A stretch of DNA of 64,000 bases from Selenomonas sp. TAMA-11512 (GCF_037076525.1 NZ_AP029018.1:1488001-1552000); one strand, 5' to 3'; positions 8,032-18,023 are shown, numbered from the stretch's first letter. The notes: a model not told the origin generated them from the sequence alone. Program-made: numbers and translations.

Positions 8032-11000
8032 TTAACCCGCCTTTTGAGCAAAGGCGTTCGCATTTCCGGACAGCAGCAGCAGCAGCCTTGTCACAAAGTT
8101 CGTTATATTTTTCTTATACTGTGATGCCAATCGTATACGAAGCAAGGATGTCGGCGGCGGCAGCATCTTAGCTCCTCGTCCAAAGAGCTCCATGCACTTC
8201 AATATGTTCTCCGGCTTTATTTGCACGGGTTCAATGAACGACAGTTCTACAAATTGCGGTTTCTCTACAATCGCTCGTATGCCTAAGCGACGCGCATATG
8301 CTCGAATACGGGCTATTTCCAGCAAGCGCATTACAGGTGGTGTAGGATCCCCAAATCGATCTAAGAGCTCATCTAAGAGTTCCTTCACTTCATTCGGCTC
8401 ACGAATGGCAGCTATGCGCTGATATACCTCAATCTTATGCATGGCATCATCAATATAATCGGCATCAATATAGGCTTCAACGTTCATATCCACAACCGGT
8501 TCCGGAGGCTCCGGTGCTTTCTTTTCTCCCGTCTTTCGCTCCGTTATAGCTTCATCCAAAAGCTTTGTATACATCTCAAAGCCCACACTTGCAACGTGTC
8601 CATGCTGCTCTGCACCAAGCAGATTGCCTGCTCCTCGGATTTCCAAGTCGCGCATGGCAATTTTAAAACCGGCCCCCAGTTCGGCAAATTCTTTCAACGC
8701 CTGTAATCGCTTTTCAGCCGTCTCGGAAAGCACCTTATCCTTTTGGTAGACAAAATAAGCAAACGCCATATGATTGGATCGTCCTACTCGACCGCGCATC
8801 TGGTAGAGTTGTGAAAGCCCAAAGTAATCGGCATTGTAGACAATAATCGTATTCGCGTTTGAAACATCCAACCCATTTTCAATGATGCTCGTCGCGAGCA
8901 GGATATCATATTGACCTTCATAAAAATCCATCATGACTCTTTCGAGAAGCTCTTCCGGCATTTGTCCGTGTGCCGTCTGTATAGAGGCTTCGGGGACAAG
9001 ATTCTCCAAACGAACACGCATGCGATCAATTGTATCAACGCGATTGTATATAAAGTATACCTGTCCGCCGCGTCTCATCTCTCTGCGTATGGCAGAGGCA
9101 ATCTGTGCATCATTGTTTTCCATAACATAAGTCTGCACCGGAAATCTCTCTGCGGGCGGCGTTTCAATGATACTCATATCACGAGCTCCTACCAACGACA
9201 TATGGAGAGTTCTTGGTATGGGCGTTGCAGAGAGTGTTAGAACATCTACGCCTGTTGCAAATTGCTTAATCTTTTCCTTCTGTTTGACACCGAAGCGCTG
9301 TTCCTCATCAACGATCAGCAGGCCTAAGTTTTTGAATTGTATGCGTTTCTGATTTAAAATGGCATGCGTCCCAATGAGAACGTCCACCTTACCCGCTTCT
9401 GTACGAATGATAGTCGAGCGTTGCTCCTTGGCGGTACGAAAGCGGCTTATTACATCGACTTCCACTCCGAATTCCTGAAAACGACTGCTGAAGGTTTGAA
9501 AATGCTGTTGCGCCAATACGGTTGTGGGGACGAGTACCGCCACCTGTTTATGGTCCAAAACCGCCTTGTATGCAGCTCGAATGGCAACTTCCGTCTTTCC
9601 GAAGCCGACATCTCCACAGAGAAGTCGGTCCATAGGTCGCGGACGCTCCATATCCTGCTTGATTTCCTCAATCGCCGTAAGCTGATCCGATGTCTCCTGA
9701 TATGGAAAGGCATCTTCAAACTCCCTCTGCCAAGTAGAATCCTCTGTGAATGCAAAGCCTTTCTCTTCACGTCTTTTTGCGTAGAGATCAATAAGTTCAT
9801 CTGCAATATCCTCCACCGACGCCTTTGCCCGAGCCTTCGCCTTGCCCCACTCGGCACCGCCCATCTTATGCAGCCGAGGCGCGACGCCTTCAGAGCCGAT
9901 GTACTTCTGTAAAAATCCGACTTGATCCGTTGGAAGAAAAAGCTTATCATCGCCTCCGTATTTGATATGCAGATAATCTCTTTTTATCCCGCCTACATCA
10001 AGTGTTTCGACGCCCATATACTTACCGATACCATGGTTGACATGGACGACATGGTCTCCTTCACGTATCTCTCTGAAATGAGCAATGCGGTCTCCCTTGG
10101 CAGCTTTAACCGCTGTTCTCTTTTTCTGACGGCCAAATATATCCTTTTCCGTTATAACGACAAGATTTGCAGAAGGCAATTCAAATCCGTTCAGCAAAGT
10201 CCCTTTTCGGACATTAATGTGTCGTTTCGATAGAGGTTCGTCTACCTCTTTAACAAGAGACGCAATGCGATCTTTTGCTAAAAGCTCACGAAAGCGGATT
10301 ACCTTTTCCGTATCACCAAGAAGAATAAGCACGATTCTATTTTCTGTCAGGTAACGAGCGACATCCTCACGCAAGAGTTCCAGCTGTTTTTGATAAGGGG
10401 CTACCGCTTGAACAGAGACACTGACCAATTCTTTAGGCTCTGCTTCATGTATTTTTTGCAGCATCAACGCAGCATAGAGAACCGTATTTCCCTTCGCAGA
10501 TGACAGCAGCTCTTCCCAAGAAAAGCTTCTTCCCTTAAAATCCGGATTTTCTTTCCGCATCGTCAAAATTTGTTCGCGAATACGCATGGGTTCATCAAAG
10601 AGTACAACGCCCTCTTTGTCCATATGGGAAAAGAGCGTATCCGACATGCCCGCCGCACCGGATTCCGCCAACGGGAGAATCATAACCCGTTCCATAGCGT
10701 GCAGCGATCGCCGTGTTTCTAAATCAAAGCGCCGAATGGAGTCCACTTCATCATCAAAAAACTCGATCCGAATCGGTTGCTCCTCCTGAATTGGAAAAAC
10801 ATCAATGATTCCGCCGCGCGCCGCAAATTGGCCACGCCCTTCGACTTCCGGCGCAGCCTCATAGCCCAGACCGGCCAATTGCTTCAAAAAAGGATTGCGG
10901 CCAAGATTTTCACCAATCGAAACAGAAATGCTGAACCGTTCAAATGCCTGCTTTGATAATCCGTGCTGCATGACAGCAGCAGGTGTAGCAAGTACAACCA

Positions 11001-11346
11001 TATGTTCCTGCTGCGCGAGTGCAGCCAGCACCTCCATTCGGGCGGCTTGTCTTTCTATGCTTTTCGCCGTTGCTTTAACGCTGAGCATATCAAGTTCAGG
11101 ATACTCTCGCACCTTGATGTTCGGGAGCAGCGTATGGATATCTTCTTTCCAGTTAGAAAGAAGCTCTCTACTGTGTGTCACAATAATCAACGGTCGATGA
11201 TCTTCCGCAAAGGCCCCTGCAAAAACGGCGGCCTTTTGTGATCCTGATAAGCCATAGATAAAACTATCTCTATTTTTTTTCCGATATATATCGTAAATAT
11301 TTTGGACAGAGGCATCCTGCCTCATTACGTCAAACAGCTCTTTCAT
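8032..11346 (-). CDS. mfd: Transcription-repair coupling factor Mfd
   Basis: A 1104-residue ATP-dependent translocase that removes stalled RNA polymerase from lesions and recruits UvrA. In order: a UvrB-like N-terminal region, the CarD-like RNA polymerase interaction domain (about 430-490, GDHVVHVNHGIGKYMG), then the RecG-like motor with Walker A GDVGFGKT (578-585) and DEEQ box (680-683), and the C-terminal TRCF domain. All conserved motifs are intact. The window also holds uvrA and uvrB, its partners, at 33-38 kb. The methylase gene follows 17 bases downstream. Confidence 0.97.
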   Translation of the reverse strand: MKELFDVMRQDASVQNIYDIYRKKNRDSFIYGLSGSQKAAVFAGAFAEDHRPLIIVTHSRELLSNWKEDIHTLLPNIKVREYPELDMLSVKATAKSIERQAARMEVLAALAQQEHMVVLATPAAVMQHGLSKQAFERFSISVSIGENLGRNPFLKQLAGLGYEAAPEVEGRGQFAARGGIIDVFPIQEEQPIRIEFFDDEVDSIRRFDLETRRSLHAMERVMILPLAESGAAGMSDTLFSHMDKEGVVLFDEPMRIREQILTMRKENPDFKGRSFSWEELLSSAKGNTVLYAALMLQKIHEAEPKELVSVSVQAVAPYQKQLELLREDVARYLTENRIVLILLGDTEKVIRFRELLAKDRIASLVKEVDEPLSKRHINVRKGTLLNGFELPSANLVVITEKDIFGRQKKRTAVKAAKGDRIAHFREIREGDHVVHVNHGIGKYMGVETLDVGGIKRDYLHIKYGGDDKLFLPTDQVGFLQKYIGSEGVAPRLHKMGGAEWGKAKARAKASVEDIADELIDLYAKRREEKGFAFTEDSTWQREFEDAFPYQETSDQLTAIEEIKQDMERPRPMDRLLCGDVGFGKTEVAIRAAYKAVLDHKQVAVLVPTTVLAQQHFQTFSSRFQEFGVEVDVISRFRTAKEQRSTIIRTEAGKVDVLIGTHAILNQKRIQFKNLGLLIVDEEQRFGVKQKEKIKQFATGVDVLTLSATPIPRTLHMSLVGARDMSIIETPPAERFPVQTYVMENNDAQIASAIRREMRRGGQVYFIYNRVDTIDRMRVRLENLVPEASIQTAHGQMPEELLERVMMDFYEGQYDILLATSIIENGLDVSNANTIIVYNADYFGLSQLYQMRGRVGRSNHMAFAYFVYQKDKVLSETAEKRLQALKEFAELGAGFKIAMRDLEIRGAGNLLGAEQHGHVASVGFEMYTKLLDEAITERKTGEKKAPEPPEPVVDMNVEAYIDADYIDDAMHKIEVYQRIAAIREPNEVKELLDELLDRFGDPTPPVMRLLEIARIRAYARRLGIRAIVEKPQFVELSFIEPVQIKPENILKCMELFGRGAKMLPPPTSLLRIRLASQYKKNITNFVTRLLLLLSGNANAFAQKAG

Positions 11347-11388
11347 ACAGATAAATCCTTATTTTCTCACGTTGCATTATCTTTCGTT

Positions 11389-11397
11389 ATTTTAGCA
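11389..11397 (-). promoter_or_regulatory. Possible extended -10 element for mfd
   Basis: On the minus strand TGC directly precedes TAAAAT, about 43 bases before the mfd start. No convincing -35 is seen 17 bases upstream, so this is tentative. Confidence 0.35.
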
Positions 11398-11439
11398 CAA
11401 ACCACCTGATTTAGACAGCACATATTCATAGATTAGCCT

Positions 11440-11468
11440 TTGACGCATCCCTTTTGACATGATATTAT
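11440..11468 (+). promoter_or_regulatory. Sigma-70 type promoter for the AI-2E family gene
   Basis: -35 TTGACG (11440-11445), 17-base spacer, -10 TATTAT (11463-11468), about 28 bases upstream of the start codon. Confidence 0.75.
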
Positions 11469-11496
11469 CTAAGGGTACGACATGGAGGAAACATAC

Positions 11497-12567
11497 ATGG
11501 ATTTCAAAAGCTATCGAACTTCAATCATATTAGCACTCGTCTCCGGATTGTTGCTCTCTACCTTTTGGTTTTTCCCCGATTTTGCCTTTATTATCTTTTT
11601 ATCCCTGTTGCTGCAGCTTGTACTGCGTCCTGTCATGAATCTTATTTTGCGTTTTATGCGTTGGCGTTTTAGTAACGGTATTGCAGCGGGCATTACAATG
11701 ATTCTTTTTATCGCCTTGCTCATTCTTTTTTTGACCTTGCTGTCAAGAAGCTTTTTGCCAACCTTCACTCGTTTTATCAGTGATTTACCGAATCTGACGT
11801 TGAACTTACAGGATATTCAAATCTTCAATGATTCACATTTCCTGGCCACAGAGATTGATGCCCTGCTCATTGAGATGCGCAGCTTTTCAGCGCAAATACT
11901 TCGATCTTCACTGTCCATCGCTCTTTCCATCTTTAGTAAATTTATTGACTTTGTTATCATCATCTTTGTCACATTCTATTTATTAAAGGATGGTCATCTC
12001 ATCCAATCCTATCTTGCGGGCCTTTTTCCACATGCATCCTATACTCGCATTATGACGCTTTTTGATCGAATCTTGGACGGACTAAGAGCATATATTTTCT
12101 CTCAGCTCATCATGTGTTTGATTACGGCAGTCGTTGTTTTTATCTACTTTTCGATGCAAGGCCTCCCTTATGCTTCTGTCTTTGCTTTCCTTTCCGGCTT
12201 AGCCGAATTCATCCCTGTCTTGGGTCCGACAATTGCATCTGCCTTTGGCACGATACTGACAATTCCCACGGCCCCCTCCCTTGTTTGGCAGACACTTGCT
12301 TTCTACATCATCCTGACACAGGTCAATCATAACATCATCTATCCTGCCATCATAGGAAAAGCGGTCAATCTGCATCCGATCGCTATTATATTAGGCGTCA
12401 TCTTGGGTGACGAGCTTCTGGGCGGTGCCGGTATGTTTCTGGCCGTCCCTTTTATCGTCATTCTCGGTATTATCATTGACGATATTTACAAGGATCGCAT
12501 GATTGTAAACCACGCGAAAAATCTTGCTAAGACTGTTCTTCCTTCCAGCACGGAAACAAAAAAATAA
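11497..12567 (+). CDS. AI-2E family transporter (PerM/YtvI type membrane protein)
   Basis: A 356-residue polytopic membrane protein. It has an N-terminal pair of hydrophobic helices, a further pair (about 45-85), a soluble stretch, then the conserved C-terminal block with LPYASVFAFLSGLAEFIPVLGP and a final run of helices around HPIAIILGVILGDELLGGAG. These blocks define the AI-2E exporter/PerM family; members include autoinducer-2 exporters and Na+/H+ antiporters, so the substrate is uncertain. An ATG at 11482 is in frame, but the binding site GGAGG sits inside that extension (11484-11488), so the ATG at 11497 is the better start. It is transcribed alone, divergently from mfd. Confidence 0.85.
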   Translation: MDFKSYRTSIILALVSGLLLSTFWFFPDFAFIIFLSLLLQLVLRPVMNLILRFMRWRFSNGIAAGITMILFIALLILFLTLLSRSFLPTFTRFISDLPNLTLNLQDIQIFNDSHFLATEIDALLIEMRSFSAQILRSSLSIALSIFSKFIDFVIIIFVTFYLLKDGHLIQSYLAGLFPHASYTRIMTLFDRILDGLRAYIFSQLIMCLITAVVVFIYFSMQGLPYASVFAFLSGLAEFIPVLGPTIASAFGTILTIPTAPSLVWQTLAFYIILTQVNHNIIYPAIIGKAVNLHPIAIILGVILGDELLGGAGMFLAVPFIVILGIIIDDIYKDRMIVNHAKNLAKTVLPSSTETKK

Positions 12568-12568
12568 C

Positions 12569-12617
12569 GCAAAGAGGCTGTTACATCCTTCTACGGATTT
12601 TGTAACAGCCTCTTTGC
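12569..12617. terminator. Bidirectional terminator, 17-bp perfect stem
   Basis: 12569-12585 is an exact inverted repeat of 12601-12617, with a 15-base loop. On the minus strand it runs into a T-rich tract. It separates the AI-2E gene from the convergent ispE-to-rdgB cluster. Confidence 0.85.
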
Positions 12618-12632
12618 ATGATAAGCCGGAAC

Positions 12633-13217
12633 CTATTGCTGCAGCTTTTCCTTAAGTAAACGAATCGCCGAACCGCGATGGCTGACAGTTTCCTTCTCTT
12701 CCAATGTGAGCGCTGCCATGGATCGCCCGTCGGACAGGTAGAAGTAGGGATCGTAACCGAATCCTCCGCTTCCCCGCGCCGTCGTGCGTACCTCCCCGAC
12801 ACAGCTGCCCTCTGCAAAGAGAATCGTGCCGTCCGGCTCGCGATAGGCAAGCACACAGCGATACGCTGCCGGCGATGCGGATAGTCCACGCTTTCGAAGC
12901 TCTTCGACAAGCTTTTTATTGTTGTCTTCATCCGTCGCATGCGCACCCGCAAAACGCGCGGAATGAACGCCCGGGGCCCCGTTGAGCGCTTCTACCGTCA
13001 ATCCGGAATCATCTGCCAAAACAGGCAGGTGAAGTTGTTTGCCATAGAAACATACTTTGATTTCAGCATTTCCCTGAAAAGTATCCGCATTTTCGACAGG
13101 CTCCCCTTCAATCACTTCTTTTGGCATGGTCAAAATGCGGATGCCGATATCTGAGAAGGCTTCTTGAAATTCTCTGACCTTCCCCGCATTGGTCGTCGCT
13201 ATAATGACTTCCTTCAT
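12633..13217 (-). CDS. rdgB: XTP/dITP diphosphatase (RdgB/HAM1 family)
   Basis: A 194-residue house-cleaning pyrophosphatase that removes non-canonical purine triphosphates (XTP, dITP, ITP). The family opening [12 protein letters not shown], the [25 protein letters not shown] block and the closing VSHRGSA are all present. The ATG at 13217 overlaps the rph stop (ATGA), so this is preferred to an in-frame start at 13238 that would lie inside rph. The rph-rdgB pairing is common in Firmicutes. It is the last gene of the cluster, followed by a strong terminator. Confidence 0.95.
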   Translation of the reverse strand: MKEVIIATTNAGKVREFQEAFSDIGIRILTMPKEVIEGEPVENADTFQGNAEIKVCFYGKQLHLPVLADDSGLTVEALNGAPGVHSARFAGAHATDEDNNKKLVEELRKRGLSASPAAYRCVLAYREPDGTILFAEGSCVGEVRTTARGSGGFGYDPYFYLSDGRSMAALTLEEKETVSHRGSAIRLLKEKLQQ

Positions 13218-13960
13218 CCGACTCTCCCCACTCTCCAAACAAGCTCCATTCCGAGTGCATCCTTTTCATAGGCAATGAGCTCCCGGATTCCCTTTTGTGC
13301 TAAATCCAAAAGCGTATTGAGTTCCGAGCGGCTGTATGTGCGGCCTTCTCCCGTCCCCTGCAGCTCAATGAGTTCAAGGTCTTCACGCATAACAATATTC
13401 ATGTCAACGAGAGCCTCACTGTCTTCCTCATAGCATAGATCAAGAACGGGTTCATTTGCCTGATTGATACCGACGCTGACGGCTGCCGCATACCCTGTCA
13501 CGGGGAAAATATCGCCTTTTTTATAGATGCTGTCGCACGCCTCGACGAGAGCGATAAACGCCCCTGTAATTGCAGCCGTTCGCGTTCCGCCATCCGCCTC
13601 TATAACGTCACAATCTATGGTCACGGTACGCTCACCCAGCGCGGAGAGGTCCATTACGGCGCGAAGAGATCGACCGATCAAACGCTGTATCTCCTGGGTG
13701 CGCCCATTTTGCTTTCCTTTTGCCGCCTCCCGCGGCGTGCGGGTCTCCGTTGCGGAGGGCAGGAGAGCATACTCGGCCTTGAGCCATCCGGTTCCCGTCC
13801 CACGCAAGAAAAAAGGGACACGATCTTCTATGCTTGCAGCGCATATAACGCGTGTCCTGCCTATTTCTATGAGGACAGAGCCCGCCGGACCATGCTGAAA
13901 ATGACGCGTGATCTTAATCGGACGCAAAGCATCATTAGCTCGACGGTATTGTCTAGCGAT
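13214..13960 (-). CDS. rph: Ribonuclease PH, apparently with an ATC start
   Basis: Phosphorolytic 3'-to-5' exoribonuclease that trims tRNA 3' ends. The core motifs are intact: [13 protein letters not shown], the [11 protein letters not shown] region, [16 protein letters not shown] and [19 protein letters not shown]. The first conventional start in frame is TTG at 13927, but this would remove [10 protein letters not shown], which matches the family's R-x3-R-x2-D-x-LRP N-terminus. The open frame continues upstream to an ATC at 13960 with GGAGG eight bases before it. From there the protein is 248 residues, the normal family length. Its stop overlaps the rdgB start. The ATC start is inferred from homology and the binding site; a base-call error making ATG into ATC is the alternative. 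Confidence 0.9.
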   Translation of the reverse strand: MARQYRRANDALRPIKITRHFQHGPAGSVLIEIGRTRVICAASIEDRVPFFLRGTGTGWLKAEYALLPSATETRTPREAAKGKQNGRTQEIQRLIGRSLRAVMDLSALGERTVTIDCDVIEADGGTRTAAITGAFIALVEACDSIYKKGDIFPVTGYAAAVSVGINQANEPVLDLCYEEDSEALVDMNIVMREDLELIELQGTGEGRTYSRSELNTLLDLAQKGIRELIAYEKDALGMELVWRVGRVG

Positions 13961-13975
13961 ATGGCTCTCCTCCCT

Positions 13976-14638
13976 TTATCCCTGATACTGTTTAAAATTC
14001 TTTATGATACAGATCGGTGTTTTTTGTGAGGCGTTGCCAAACGGATTATCGATGAGCAGATTTGCAACCTTTTCACCGTCCGTTCCCGCCGTACATCCGA
14101 CGATACGGGAACGTTTGAGATCATTGACATCCGCAATGACTGCTCCGAAGCACCGAAGGCGCTCTTTCAGCTTCATCACAACCTTATCCGGCTCTGCAGG
14201 TCCATAGACAATATGCTTGTCAAAAGGCGGCATGGTACCCGTAACATCATCAATAAGGGCCGTCTGTTCTCCTCCCCATTTATAAAAAGCACCGCTCTGT
14301 CCGAAGAGTTTGGCAAAAAAACCGAGGAAAAGAGCCCCGGCTACACGCCATTTTCCCTCCACATCCATGAGGGACTGCATGCCATGCGGACTGGCAAGAC
14401 TGCCATAGTCCGGGATAAATCGGCAGCAGAACTGTGCCACGCGAGATATCTTTAAATCCTCCGGACGCACAATGCGTCCCTGCGTAATAGCGACAACGCT
14501 TTCAGCGACCGTAATGACATCGTTCTCACCGATGGTATTCTTTGTATAGCGTTCAATGACATCAACGATATCATCCTTGTCTGTCAATATACGTGTCGGG
14601 ACAGGAATGATTTCCGGTTTTGCTTCTGTACACTCCAT
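13976..14638 (-). CDS. F420-0:gamma-glutamyl ligase (CofE)-like protein
   Basis: A 220-residue protein of the CofE-like ligase family. The segment [18 protein letters not shown] (about residues 37-55) is the family's conserved ESxVAIxQGR block, and later [14 protein letters not shown] fits the family's C-terminal part. In methanogens and actinobacteria CofE adds glutamates to coenzyme F420. No other F420 gene is seen here, and F420 is not expected in this group, so the true substrate is probably another carboxylate. It lies between rph and an unknown membrane-anchored protein, with short gaps (15 and 17 bases) that indicate one transcript. Confidence 0.7.
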   Translation of the reverse strand: MECTEAKPEIIPVPTRILTDKDDIVDVIERYTKNTIGENDVITVAESVVAITQGRIVRPEDLKISRVAQFCCRFIPDYGSLASPHGMQSLMDVEGKWRVAGALFLGFFAKLFGQSGAFYKWGGEQTALIDDVTGTMPPFDKHIVYGPAEPDKVVMKLKERLRCFGAVIADVNDLKRSRIVGCTAGTDGEKVANLLIDNPFGNASQKTPICIIKNFKQYQG

Positions 14639-14655
14639 ATCAATAACCTCTCCCC

Positions 14656-15225
14656 TCAGTCAAAACGATATTCGACGCCGGCCAGCTTCGCGACCTCTTT
14701 CCCTGCAATGTGAAGGCTGACCTTTTCATAGTGCCAAGGCGTACGCCCTGTCTCTTCCCAAATGAGCTCCGCAAGAAAATCCGGCACAGCTGCAAGAGCC
14801 TCGTCAATGGGCTTTCCGTTCCGCGGAATGAACGTAATTTCCACGCGAACGGACATCTTATCTCCGCGCTCGATAAGCACAGCCTCAAAGTAATCGTCCT
14901 CACGCTCCGCGTCATGACGCACAACGCGACCGCGGACAAATACGCCGTCGTATTGCTCCGAAGGCAGAAGCGGACGCACAAACGCATCCATAATTGTGCA
15001 GCACTGCTTTCCCTCGTTTGCAATGACAATGTCCGTTGCAATCGTCATCGATTCTTCATCCTTGTGATGTAAGGAAAAAGGTGTACGATCGTTTTCACAG
15101 ACGACTACTTTTTCCTTCCCCAGGTAGTCAAGATAAGCACGCGTAAAGAAATAGACAATTCCCGCGACGACAAGAATCGTTGAAACCAAGTGCCAAATGA
15201 ATGGATCATGATATGGCTGATGCAT
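14656..15225 (-). CDS. Unrecognised protein with one N-terminal membrane helix
   Basis: A 189-residue protein I cannot assign. Residues 9-28 ([20 protein letters not shown]) form one strong membrane helix, so the rest probably faces the cytoplasm or periplasm as a single domain. The remainder is mixed alpha/beta with two Cys (KQCCTI, about 73-77) and many acidic and basic residues. It sits between a thioesterase and the CofE-like gene inside a tight minus-strand cluster, which makes it a real gene. A partner role to the CofE-like protein is possible from position only. Confidence 0.6.
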   Translation of the reverse strand: MHQPYHDPFIWHLVSTILVVAGIVYFFTRAYLDYLGKEKVVVCENDRTPFSLHHKDEESMTIATDIVIANEGKQCCTIMDAFVRPLLPSEQYDGVFVRGRVVRHDAEREDDYFEAVLIERGDKMSVRVEITFIPRNGKPIDEALAAVPDFLAELIWEETGRTPWHYEKVSLHIAGKEVAKLAGVEYRFD

Positions 15226-15256
15226 ATGTGATTAAAACCTCCTCAGCGCAATATTT

Positions 15257-15667
15257 TCATCGGTTCATCGCAGCTTGCAGTTTAGCCGCATAGACTTCAG
15301 GAAGACGCGTGATCTTGCCCGACGCCTTATCCGTAAAAACATTTTGCGTAAAACCTGTCACGCAAAGCGTATTATCCTCTTTCCTGCGGATCTCATAGGA
15401 GAATGCCATTTTTGCCTTTGTCAATGCCTCCGGATGCGTAATGATAACGAGCTCATCGTCAAACTGCGCGGGCGCATGATACTTTGCCTTCACTTCCGTA
15501 ATCGGAAAGACAAAACCGGCTTCCATGAGTTCATTCAGCGTGATATCGGCAGAGCGAAGGAACTCCACTCTGCCTATCTCAAACCAACGAATATAGTTGG
15601 AGTGATGTACGACTGCCATCGTATCCGTATCGTAGAAATGAACACGTATATCCGTTCTCGTATCCAT
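15257..15667 (-). CDS. Acyl-CoA thioesterase, YbgC/4HBT hotdog family
   Basis: A 136-residue hotdog-fold thioesterase. The catalytic motif reads HFYDTDTMAVVHHSNYIRWFE (about residues 10-30), matching the D-x-D-x3-V-HH-x2-Y pattern of the 4-hydroxybenzoyl-CoA thioesterase family. It hydrolyses acyl-CoA or acyl-ACP thioesters; the chain length preference cannot be read. It lies 9 bases after prs, so it is almost certainly co-transcribed with it. Confidence 0.88.
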   Translation of the reverse strand: MDTRTDIRVHFYDTDTMAVVHHSNYIRWFEIGRVEFLRSADITLNELMEAGFVFPITEVKAKYHAPAQFDDELVIITHPEALTKAKMAFSYEIRRKEDNTLCVTGFTQNVFTDKASGKITRLPEVYAAKLQAAMNR

Positions 15668-15676
15668 AGTCTTACC

Positions 15677-16621
15677 TCAGCGGAAGAGCTGGCTGACGGA
15701 ACGATGCGCCTGAATACACAGAATAACATCGCCAATCGCATCCGCCATTGTCAGTACGGCAATCTTATCCGACCGCTTTTCCTGCGGTAAGGGAATTGTA
15801 TCTGTGATAATCAGTCTTTCAAGATCCGAATTGTTGATTCTTTCGACAGCAGAACCGCTTAGGATGCCATGGGAACAGGCAGCATAGATTTTCTTTGCCC
15901 CAAATTTTTTGAGCGCCCGTGCCCCCTCGCAAAGAGAACCCGCCGAATCGACAATATCATCAATCATGATGGCTGTCTTTCCCTCCACGTCGCCAATGAG
16001 GTTCATGACTTCAGCGACCCCCGGCTCCGGACGGCGCTTTTCAATGATGGCAATCCCCGTATGCAGACGATCCGCCAGAATGCGCGCACGTGTAACACCG
16101 CCAAGATCGGGCGATACAACAATGATATTCTCCAGATTCTTCTTTTTAATGTAGTTTGCGATGACGGGTGCAGCCGCCAAATGATCTACCGGAATATCAA
16201 AGAATCCCTGTATCTGCCCTGCATGCAAATCAACCGTAACAACACGCGTAATACCGGATTTTTGCATCAGGTTGGCAACCAGCTTAGCGGAAATCGGCTC
16301 GCGTCCGCGCGTCTTACGATCCTGACGGGCATAAGCATAGTAAGGAACAACCGCCGTGACGCTGTGTGCAGAGGCCCGCTTACAGGCATCCGCCATGATG
16401 AAGAGCTCCATCAAATTGTCGTTGACCGGCTGGCTCGTCGGCTGAATGATGAACATATCCTTTCCACGAATACTCTCATCTATCATGACCTGAATTTCAC
16501 CATTGTTAAACTGTCCAATAGTTGCATCACAAAGCCCGATACCGACATGGGCGGCGATTTTCTTTGCAAGCTCAGGATTTGCATTGCCTGCCAGAATGCA
16601 AAGATTATCAATGTTTGACAT
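15677..16621 (-). CDS. prs: Ribose-phosphate pyrophosphokinase
   Basis: Makes PRPP from ribose-5-phosphate and ATP for purine, pyrimidine, NAD, histidine and tryptophan synthesis. At 314 residues it has normal length. Key blocks: FNNGEIQVMIDESIRGKDMFIIQ (about 37-59), the flexible-loop region YAYARQDRKTRGREPISAK (about 96-114), and the PRPP-binding motif AIMIDDIVDSAGSLCEGA. Gene order glmU-prs is classic for Firmicutes, with a 31-base gap here. Confidence 0.97.
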   Translation of the reverse strand: MSNIDNLCILAGNANPELAKKIAAHVGIGLCDATIGQFNNGEIQVMIDESIRGKDMFIIQPTSQPVNDNLMELFIMADACKRASAHSVTAVVPYYAYARQDRKTRGREPISAKLVANLMQKSGITRVVTVDLHAGQIQGFFDIPVDHLAAAPVIANYIKKKNLENIIVVSPDLGGVTRARILADRLHTGIAIIEKRRPEPGVAEVMNLIGDVEGKTAIMIDDIVDSAGSLCEGARALKKFGAKKIYAACSHGILSGSAVERINNSDLERLIITDTIPLPQEKRSDKIAVLTMADAIGDVILCIQAHRSVSQLFR

Positions 16622-16652
16622 GATTGAGATCCTCCATCAAATATTTTACTGC

Positions 16653-18023
16653 TTATTTCTTGGTCTTTCCTTTTGCCCAGCCGGGGATAGCCGATTGACG
16701 GGCGCGTGCAATTGCAAGCGATTCCGGCTCGACGTCCTTTGTAATGGTTGAACCCGCACCGATATAAGCACCTTCGCCTACTGTGACAGGCGCAACCAAA
16801 TTTGTATTGCACCCGACAAAGGCATGGTCTCCCACAGTCGTACGATGTTTTTCTCTGCCGTCATAATTAACCGTAATCGTACCGCAGCCCATATTGACAC
16901 CACAGCCCATATCCGTATCGCCGATATACGAAAGATGCGGCAGCTTAGATCCGGCACCGATGACTGAATTCTTAACCTCAACGAAATTGCCTACGTGAAC
17001 ATCTCTCTTAAGATGTGTATTCGGTCGAATGTGTACATAAGGGCCCATCGTGACGCCAGAATCAATCTCGCAATCGTGTCCATAGGAGAATACGGCTATA
17101 ACATCGTCACCGATTTTCGCATTTGTAAAACGTGTATGGGGCCCAATCTCAGACCTCTCTCCAATCGTCGTATTCCCTTCCAGCCAAGTCCCGGGATACA
17201 GAATCGTATCACGTCCCACCGTAACCCCTGCATCAACATATGTCGTTCCGGGATCCATAATCGTAACGCCCGCATTCATCAATTCAATATTTTTCCGCTG
17301 GCGCAGGATCTTTTCTGCACCGGCAAGCTGCACACGTGAATTAATTCCAAGCGTTTCCTCGTAATCATCCGCCTCAACAGCCCGGACTTTTTCCCCGCGG
17401 TCTTTTAGAATCCAAAGAACGTCCGGCAGGTAGTACTCTCCCTGTGCATTGTCTGCCGTGACTTCAGAAAGTGCGGAGAAAAGTGCCTCTGCATCAAAGC
17501 AATAAATACCCGAGTTTACTTCACGCACCTTGCGTTCAGCTTCTGTGGCATCCTTGTGCTCGACAATTTTCTCAACGGTTCCGTCCGATGCACGAATAAC
17601 TCGTCCATAGCCGGCTGCATCCGGCATGATTGCTGTAAGCACAGTCGCCGCTGCACCGGATTCTTCATGTGCCACAGCAAGGTTTTCAAGGAGTTTTGTC
17701 GTCAAAAGCGGCGTATCTCCGCAAAGCACCATGATCGAGCCCTTCTCATTTTTCAACAGGCTTTCCGTCTGACGGACAGCGTGTCCTGTACCGAGCTGCT
17801 CTGCCTGTGTGACAAATTCAGCGCGTTCGCCCAATGCCTCTTTGACCACATCACCGCCAAAACCGACGACAACCACCTTGCGTTTTGCACCGGCTCCTTC
17901 CGCTGCATCAAGGACATGCTCCAACATGGATTTTCCGCCCACCTTGTGCAGCACCTTCGGCAGGGATGACTTCATACGCGTTCCCTTACCTGCTGCTAAA
18001 ATCACGGCTGTTAAATTCTGCAT
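16653..18023 (-). CDS. glmU: Bifunctional UDP-N-acetylglucosamine pyrophosphorylase / glucosamine-1-phosphate acetyltransferase
   Basis: A 456-residue enzyme making UDP-GlcNAc for peptidoglycan and lipid A. The N-terminal nucleotidyltransferase starts LAAGKGTRMKSSLPKVLHKV (residues 10-29). The C-terminal half is a left-handed beta helix (hexapeptide repeats from about 255), with YIGDTDMGCGVNMGCGTITVNYDG containing the acetyltransferase site. The start ATG overlaps the TAA of the upstream GntR gene (TAATG), so the regulator and glmU are translationally coupled. Confidence 0.97.
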   Translation of the reverse strand: MQNLTAVILAAGKGTRMKSSLPKVLHKVGGKSMLEHVLDAAEGAGAKRKVVVVGFGGDVVKEALGERAEFVTQAEQLGTGHAVRQTESLLKNEKGSIMVLCGDTPLLTTKLLENLAVAHEESGAAATVLTAIMPDAAGYGRVIRASDGTVEKIVEHKDATEAERKVREVNSGIYCFDAEALFSALSEVTADNAQGEYYLPDVLWILKDRGEKVRAVEADDYEETLGINSRVQLAGAEKILRQRKNIELMNAGVTIMDPGTTYVDAGVTVGRDTILYPGTWLEGNTTIGERSEIGPHTRFTNAKIGDDVIAVFSYGHDCEIDSGVTMGPYVHIRPNTHLKRDVHVGNFVEVKNSVIGAGSKLPHLSYIGDTDMGCGVNMGCGTITVNYDGREKHRTTVGDHAFVGCNTNLVAPVTVGEGAYIGAGSTITKDVEPESLAIARARQSAIPGWAKGKTKK

